In this document: positions 60,596 to 64,000 of the stretch, piece after piece | Layout of the letters: every line of letters starts with the position of its first letter | How positions within the stretch are numbered: position 1 is the stretch's first letter | NCBI GenBank assembly: GCA_023229465.1 | Contig: JALNZE010000001.1 | Coordinates: 62,001 to 126,000, forward strand | Source: Chitinophagaceae bacterium | GTDB lineage: Bacteria > Bacteroidota > Bacteroidia > Chitinophagales > Chitinophagaceae | Length of the DNA: 64,000 bases | Reading direction: 5' to 3' | The notes under the pieces: model-generated | Databases searched by the model: none | What the model saw: only the letters and a program-made list of their open reading frames with translations | What the model was told of the DNA's origin: nothing | Position numbers and translations under genes: made by a program

Positions 60596-61969
60596 ATGGG
60601 ATGTGGATCATGTAGCTCCTCTAAAGAGGGAGGAAAACCGGGCGGATGTAAAAGTAATGGGGGCTGTAGCACAGGCGGATGTAACCGCTTGAATGTGCAC
60701 GACTGGCTATTAAACCTGCCCTTCAGCGACCCCGAGAGCAACTGCAAAGTAATAGAAGTTAGCTTTAAGCAGGGTAGTCGCAAAGAATTCTTTCGCAATG
60801 CCAGTTTACAATATTTTGAGAAAGGCGACTATGTAACCGTTGAAGGCGTTAGCGGCTTTGATGTAGGAGAAGTAAGTCTTACGGGTGAACTGGTTAGGTT
60901 ACAACTAAAGAAAAAAGGCGTTGAAGAGCAAAGTGTTGAGATGAAGAAAATATTACGCCGTAGTAGTGAGAGAGATATTGAAACCTATCAAATAAGCAAA
61001 AGCAGGGAAAAAGAAATTCTGGCCAGAAGTCGCGCCATTGCCCGCCAGTTGAATGTTCAAATGAAACTGAGCGAAGTAGAGATACAGGCAGACGGGAAAA
61101 AAGGTACTTTTTTTTATACCGCCGACGACAGAGTGGATTTTCGTGAACTGATTAAGATGTATGCCGGTGACTTTAAAGTAAAGGTAGAAATGCGCCAGAT
61201 AGGTATACGCCAGGAAGCCGCGAAAGTAGGGGGCATTGGTAGTTGCGGTCGCGAATTATGTTGCAGCACCTGGCTGAATGATTTTAAAAGCGTTAACACC
61301 ACGGCTGCCCGTTACCAGAACCTGTCTATCAACCAAACCAAACTCAGTGGCCAATGTGGTCGTTTGAAATGTTGTTTGAATTATGAGCTGGATACCTATT
61401 TAGACGCTTTACAGCAGTTTCCTGATTATGCAGAAACACTGGATACGGCCATGGGTACCGCTCAATTGATTAAGAAAGATATTTTCAAGAACCTGATGTG
61501 GTATATCCTGCCTAATAATACCAAGCATTATCCATTAACCATTGTACGGGTAAAAGAAATTAAAAGACTGAACCAGCAGGGACAAAAAGTTGACGAATTA
61601 CAGGCGGTAGATATTTTGAGCGGCAAACAAAAAGAAGCAGAACCTGCTTTTGTTGATCTGGTGGGTCAGATCAGTTTGAAAACGCTGGAGAAAAACGACA
61701 GGCGCCGCCGGGATCAGGAACGCTCTAACAGGGGACCACAACAGGGTGGACAGGGGCCAAGACCACAAGGACCAAGGGAGCAAGGACCCAGGCCACCACA
61801 ACAAAATCGTGGGCCGCAACAGGGACCAAGAAATCAAGGTCCAAGGGAGCAGGGGCCGAGACAACAGGGGCCCAGGCCACAACAAAATCGTGGGCCGCAA
61901 CAGGAACCAAGAAACCAAGGTCCAAGACCACCACAGGGGCCAGCACCAGATACTTCAAAAGAAAATTAA
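60596..61969 (+). CDS. ricT: PSP1-domain protein, RicT/YaaT-like, with repetitive tail
   Basis: 457 residues. The N-terminus is rich in Gly, Ser and Cys (seven Cys in the first 29 residues). The PSP1 core includes VEIQADGKKGTFFYTADDRVDFRELIK, VGGIGSCGRELCCSTWL and LSGQCGRLKCCLNYELDTY, whose cysteines in Bacillus RicT help hold iron-sulfur clusters of the RicAFT complex that supports RNase Y. From about residue 375 the tail is disordered GPR/QQ/NRG repeats with a 27-residue period. Located after holB, as often in Bacteroidota; role in RNA processing here is inferred. Confidence 0.9.
   Translation: MGCGSCSSSKEGGKPGGCKSNGGCSTGGCNRLNVHDWLLNLPFSDPESNCKVIEVSFKQGSRKEFFRNASLQYFEKGDYVTVEGVSGFDVGEVSLTGELVRLQLKKKGVEEQSVEMKKILRRSSERDIETYQISKSREKEILARSRAIARQLNVQMKLSEVEIQADGKKGTFFYTADDRVDFRELIKMYAGDFKVKVEMRQIGIRQEAAKVGGIGSCGRELCCSTWLNDFKSVNTTAARYQNLSINQTKLSGQCGRLKCCLNYELDTYLDALQQFPDYAETLDTAMGTAQLIKKDIFKNLMWYILPNNTKHYPLTIVRVKEIKRLNQQGQKVDELQAVDILSGKQKEAEPAFVDLVGQISLKTLEKNDRRRRDQERSNRGPQQGGQGPRPQGPREQGPRPPQQNRGPQQGPRNQGPREQGPRQQGPRPQQNRGPQQEPRNQGPRPPQGPAPDTSKEN
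61724..61953 (+). repeat. In-frame tandem repeats encoding a GPR/NRG-rich tail
   Basis: A 28-base block (61796-61823) recurs at 61877-61904, exactly 81 bases apart, giving a 27-codon unit (about QNRGPQQGPRNQGPREQGPR...). Smaller CAAGGACCAAG-like units fill the rest. The repeat preserves frame. Confidence 0.8.
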
Positions 61970-61976
61970 TTATATA

Positions 61977-62004
61977 AAAAAAGCTATTCATGAGTAGCTT
62001 TTTT
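61977..62004. terminator. Hairpin terminator between ricT and the M3 peptidase gene
   Basis: AAAAAAGCTA (61977-61986) pairs perfectly with TAGCTTTTTT (61995-62004) around an 8-base loop. A and T runs on both sides make it usable for both convergent genes. Confidence 0.85.
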
Positions 62005-62040
62005 ATTTGACATTAGTCCTGAACAACCAGATCAAAATGA

Positions 62041-63762
62041 TTAGTTGAGTTTTTCCATTTCTTTAGCTGTAAACTCCATAAGGGTTTTAATATGTTCGGG
62101 AGACAGATCAAATTTTAATCCTGCAGCAGCATATAATGCCGGAAGTGTTTGGGTTCCTCCCAGGCTTAGTGCATTAATATAATTTTGTAAAGCCTTCTGC
62201 GGATTTTGCTGGTACTGCATCCATAAACCAATGGCCCCTAATTGGGCAATGCCATATTCTATATAATAGAAAGGCACTTCAAATAAATGCAACTGTCGCT
62301 GCCAGCCTATTTGACGATAGGCATCGAGCCCTGTAAAATCGATACTACTGGTAGAAAATTCAGTTAGAATCTCCATCCATTTGCTCGTTCTCTCTTCAAC
62401 AGTATGTTGTGGGTGCTCATACACCCAATGTTGAAATTTATCAATGATGGCGATCCAGGGAAAAATGGTGATGGTTCTTTCTAATTGGTGTTCTTTGGCC
62501 CGTTTCAGGTCATCTGCATTCTCAAAAAAAGCTTCCCAATGATTCATGCTAAACAATTCCATAGACATACTGGCCACTTCCGCTATCTCCATCGGATATT
62601 CTTTAAAGGCGCTTAACGATAATGTATGTGCCAGGAAAGAATGAATGGCATGACCACCCTCGTGCACCATGGTAGTAACATCACTCATTTGCGAAGCGGC
62701 ATTCATAAAAATGAATGGGGCGCCACTTTCTGTTAAAGGGCAATTGTACCCCCCCGGCGCTTTGCCTTTGCGACTTTCGAGGTCGAAATGTTTTAACTCA
62801 TTCATCTTACGAAGGCAGTCTGCAAAAAAAGGATTGAGCTGTTCAAAACAGGCAACTGATTTTTCATACAAATCATTCCCATCCGTAAACGGTTTCAAGG
62901 GTTCTGTTCCTTCGGCCTCAGCTTCTGTATCCCATGGACGCAATGTTTCCAGCGCTAATTTTTCTTTTTTCCGCTGGTTTATTTTTTCAATCAGCGGCAT
63001 CACATGCAGTTTTACGGCCTCATGAAACTGAAAACAATCTTCTTTGGTATAATCGAAACGGCCCAGCTCAACAAACTTATAATCACGGTAATTTGCGAAG
63101 CCGGCGTTTTTAGCTACCGCATCTCTTTTTTGAATGAGCCCAGTGTATAGATCATGCATGGCCCGTTGATCCTGCAACCTTCGATCCTGAATTTTACGAT
63201 ATACCTGTTCGCGTAAATTTCTGTCGTGGCTTTCCAGAAATTTGGCCGCCTGTTGCAGGGTATATTCGTGGCCATTCACCTCAATCATCATCTTACCGGC
63301 AATGGCGCCGTATTGCTGTTGCATCACACTTAGCTCTGCCTGTAAAGGGATATTGGCTTCGCGGAAGAGATCAATATTTTTTTTTACACTGCGTAGATAG
63401 GTGAAATATGTCTGCTCATCCAATTCATTGGTAAGAGGGCAATCCACCAGTTTACGATTCAGCAGATCGGCATAAGGTTGCAGTTTGGGTTGAATTTCCA
63501 AACAGAAATAAGTAAAAGCATCTTCCAGCGCTTTATTGGTTGTATCACAGGTCATTTTAATCTGCCGCCAGCAGGCATCTTCGCTTACTACGGCTTCCAT
63601 TTCGCTCATATCTTTCAGCCATTGTTCCAGATCGGAAGCTGAGTTCAGGGGCCTGTCTGAAAGATTTTTAAAAAATGGCTCTAAAGATTCCCAATTGGTA
63701 ACTAAAAAATCAAGGGGTACAAAATGACGTTCTAATTTTTTGATATCCGCGCTTAATGACAT
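62041..63762 (-). CDS. M3-family oligoendopeptidase (PepF-like)
   Basis: 573 residues. The zinc site HEGGH is at 367-371 (TTMVHEGGHAIHSF), with the third ligand in EIAEVASMSMEL about 24 residues on. PLTESGAPFIFMNAA and YYIEYGIAQLGAIGLW are other family blocks. No signal peptide, so it probably trims oligopeptides in the cytoplasm. It converges with ricT and diverges from mutL. Confidence 0.93.
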   Translation of the reverse strand: MSLSADIKKLERHFVPLDFLVTNWESLEPFFKNLSDRPLNSASDLEQWLKDMSEMEAVVSEDACWRQIKMTCDTTNKALEDAFTYFCLEIQPKLQPYADLLNRKLVDCPLTNELDEQTYFTYLRSVKKNIDLFREANIPLQAELSVMQQQYGAIAGKMMIEVNGHEYTLQQAAKFLESHDRNLREQVYRKIQDRRLQDQRAMHDLYTGLIQKRDAVAKNAGFANYRDYKFVELGRFDYTKEDCFQFHEAVKLHVMPLIEKINQRKKEKLALETLRPWDTEAEAEGTEPLKPFTDGNDLYEKSVACFEQLNPFFADCLRKMNELKHFDLESRKGKAPGGYNCPLTESGAPFIFMNAASQMSDVTTMVHEGGHAIHSFLAHTLSLSAFKEYPMEIAEVASMSMELFSMNHWEAFFENADDLKRAKEHQLERTITIFPWIAIIDKFQHWVYEHPQHTVEERTSKWMEILTEFSTSSIDFTGLDAYRQIGWQRQLHLFEVPFYYIEYGIAQLGAIGLWMQYQQNPQKALQNYINALSLGGTQTLPALYAAAGLKFDLSPEHIKTLMEFTAKEMEKLN

Positions 63763-63797
63763 TTATAGCTGTTTAAGGTGCGAATTTAGCGTAAGGG

Positions 63798-63837
63798 GCT
63801 AACTTTTGAAAAGTTTTAAAACTTTTTAAAAGTTAGC
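63798..63837. repeat. 40-bp near-perfect palindrome between divergent genes
   Basis: Positions 63798-63837 equal their own reverse complement except for one pair (63808/63827). The outer arms are GCTAACTTTT and AAAAGTTAGC, and the inner part repeats AAAAGTTT/AAACTTTT. It lies 35 bases upstream of the peptidase start and 43 bases upstream of mutL. Symmetry suggests a binding site or cruciform, or a mobile palindromic repeat. Confidence 0.7.
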
Positions 63838-63880
63838 AGAGAGTGGTATTTTTACAAACTTCATTAAAAAAGGCATTGTA

Positions 63881-64000
63881 GTGGCGGATATCATACAGTT
63901 ATTACCGGATAATATAGCAAATCAGATAGCCGCGGGTGAGGTAATCCAGCGGCCTGCCAGCGCCGTGAAAGAACTATTAGAAAATGCGGCCGATGCCGGT
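63881..64000 (+). CDS. mutL: DNA mismatch repair protein MutL, 5' end only
   Basis: Forty codons from GTG 63881 to the window edge. The sequence ADIIQLLPDNIANQIAAGEV followed by IQRPASAVKELLENAADAG is the start of the GHKL ATPase domain, with ATP-binding motif I (ELLENA.DAG; the usual VDA reads ADA here). The rest lies outside the window. Confidence 0.95.
   Translation, partial: MADIIQLLPDNIANQIAAGEVIQRPASAVKELLENAADAG

Noticed and set aside
61598..61991. Long antisense frames opposite the ricT tail
   Set aside because: They result from the repetitive GC-rich codons of the sense strand; the translated products are low-complexity and lack any domain.

Overview
The window comes from a member of the Bacteroidota, most likely the family Chitinophagaceae (inference from gene content only). 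Direct signs are gliding-motility genes gldD/gldE, a SusC/SusD nutrient-uptake pair, an HU / small basic protein / RNase G block typical of the phylum, a DUF4271 protein next to hemD, promoters of the TTTG-N(18-21)-TAnnTTTG type, and few purine-rich ribosome-binding sites. Base composition is moderate. There is no phage, insertion sequence, CRISPR array or rRNA; one tRNA-Arg(CCG) is present.

Layout: 1-8.9 kb holds a thioredoxin-fold YyaL protein (cut by the window edge), hemD, a DUF4271 membrane protein, hemW, gpsA, and a TolC/adaptor efflux pair without its inner-membrane pump. 9-11.5 kb pairs a PLP-dependent Cys/Met-type enzyme with an amino-acid permease. 11.7-15 kb is a vitamin B12 unit: promoter, cobalamin riboswitch, BtuB-like receptor, a small cysteine-rich CWC protein and a CobC-like phosphatase. 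15-21 kb has small membrane proteins, a sugar transporter / ROK kinase / NagB amino-sugar set, tRNA-Arg, a PfkB-type kinase and IPP isomerase. 21-29 kb carries an rfbB-rfbC-rfbA operon ending in an ECF sigma factor, a DUF5009/NagX-type membrane acyltransferase, a MurU-like nucleotidyltransferase and a fusion of an AmgK-like sugar kinase to a RapZ C-terminal domain, then a permease and the relic of a racemase gene.

29.4-36.8 kb has a PA0069-type radical SAM protein, a stand-alone C-terminal half of carbamoyl-phosphate synthase, comEC, purH and an EamA transporter. 36.8-46 kb contains lutB, a DUF3109 protein, gldE-gldD, ssb, mutY, HU, a TPR protein, a tiny basic ribosomal-type protein and RNase G. 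46-55.4 kb has secreted proteins (sorbosone-dehydrogenase type, two tandem FISUMP lipoproteins) and the SusC-SusD-lipoprotein operon. 55.4-64 kb has a 760-bp AT-rich gap, radA, comF, a glutathione peroxidase, DNA polymerase III delta', a RicT/PSP1 protein with a repetitive tail, an M3 oligopeptidase and the start of mutL.

Most of the window is ordinary housekeeping DNA. The most interesting points are the AmgK-RapZ fusion beside murU in an amino-sugar/cell-wall neighbourhood, the half-length carB with its own promoter and terminator, the CWC protein inside a B12-riboswitch operon, and several palindromic or short dispersed repeats, one family of which sits inside the riboswitch.
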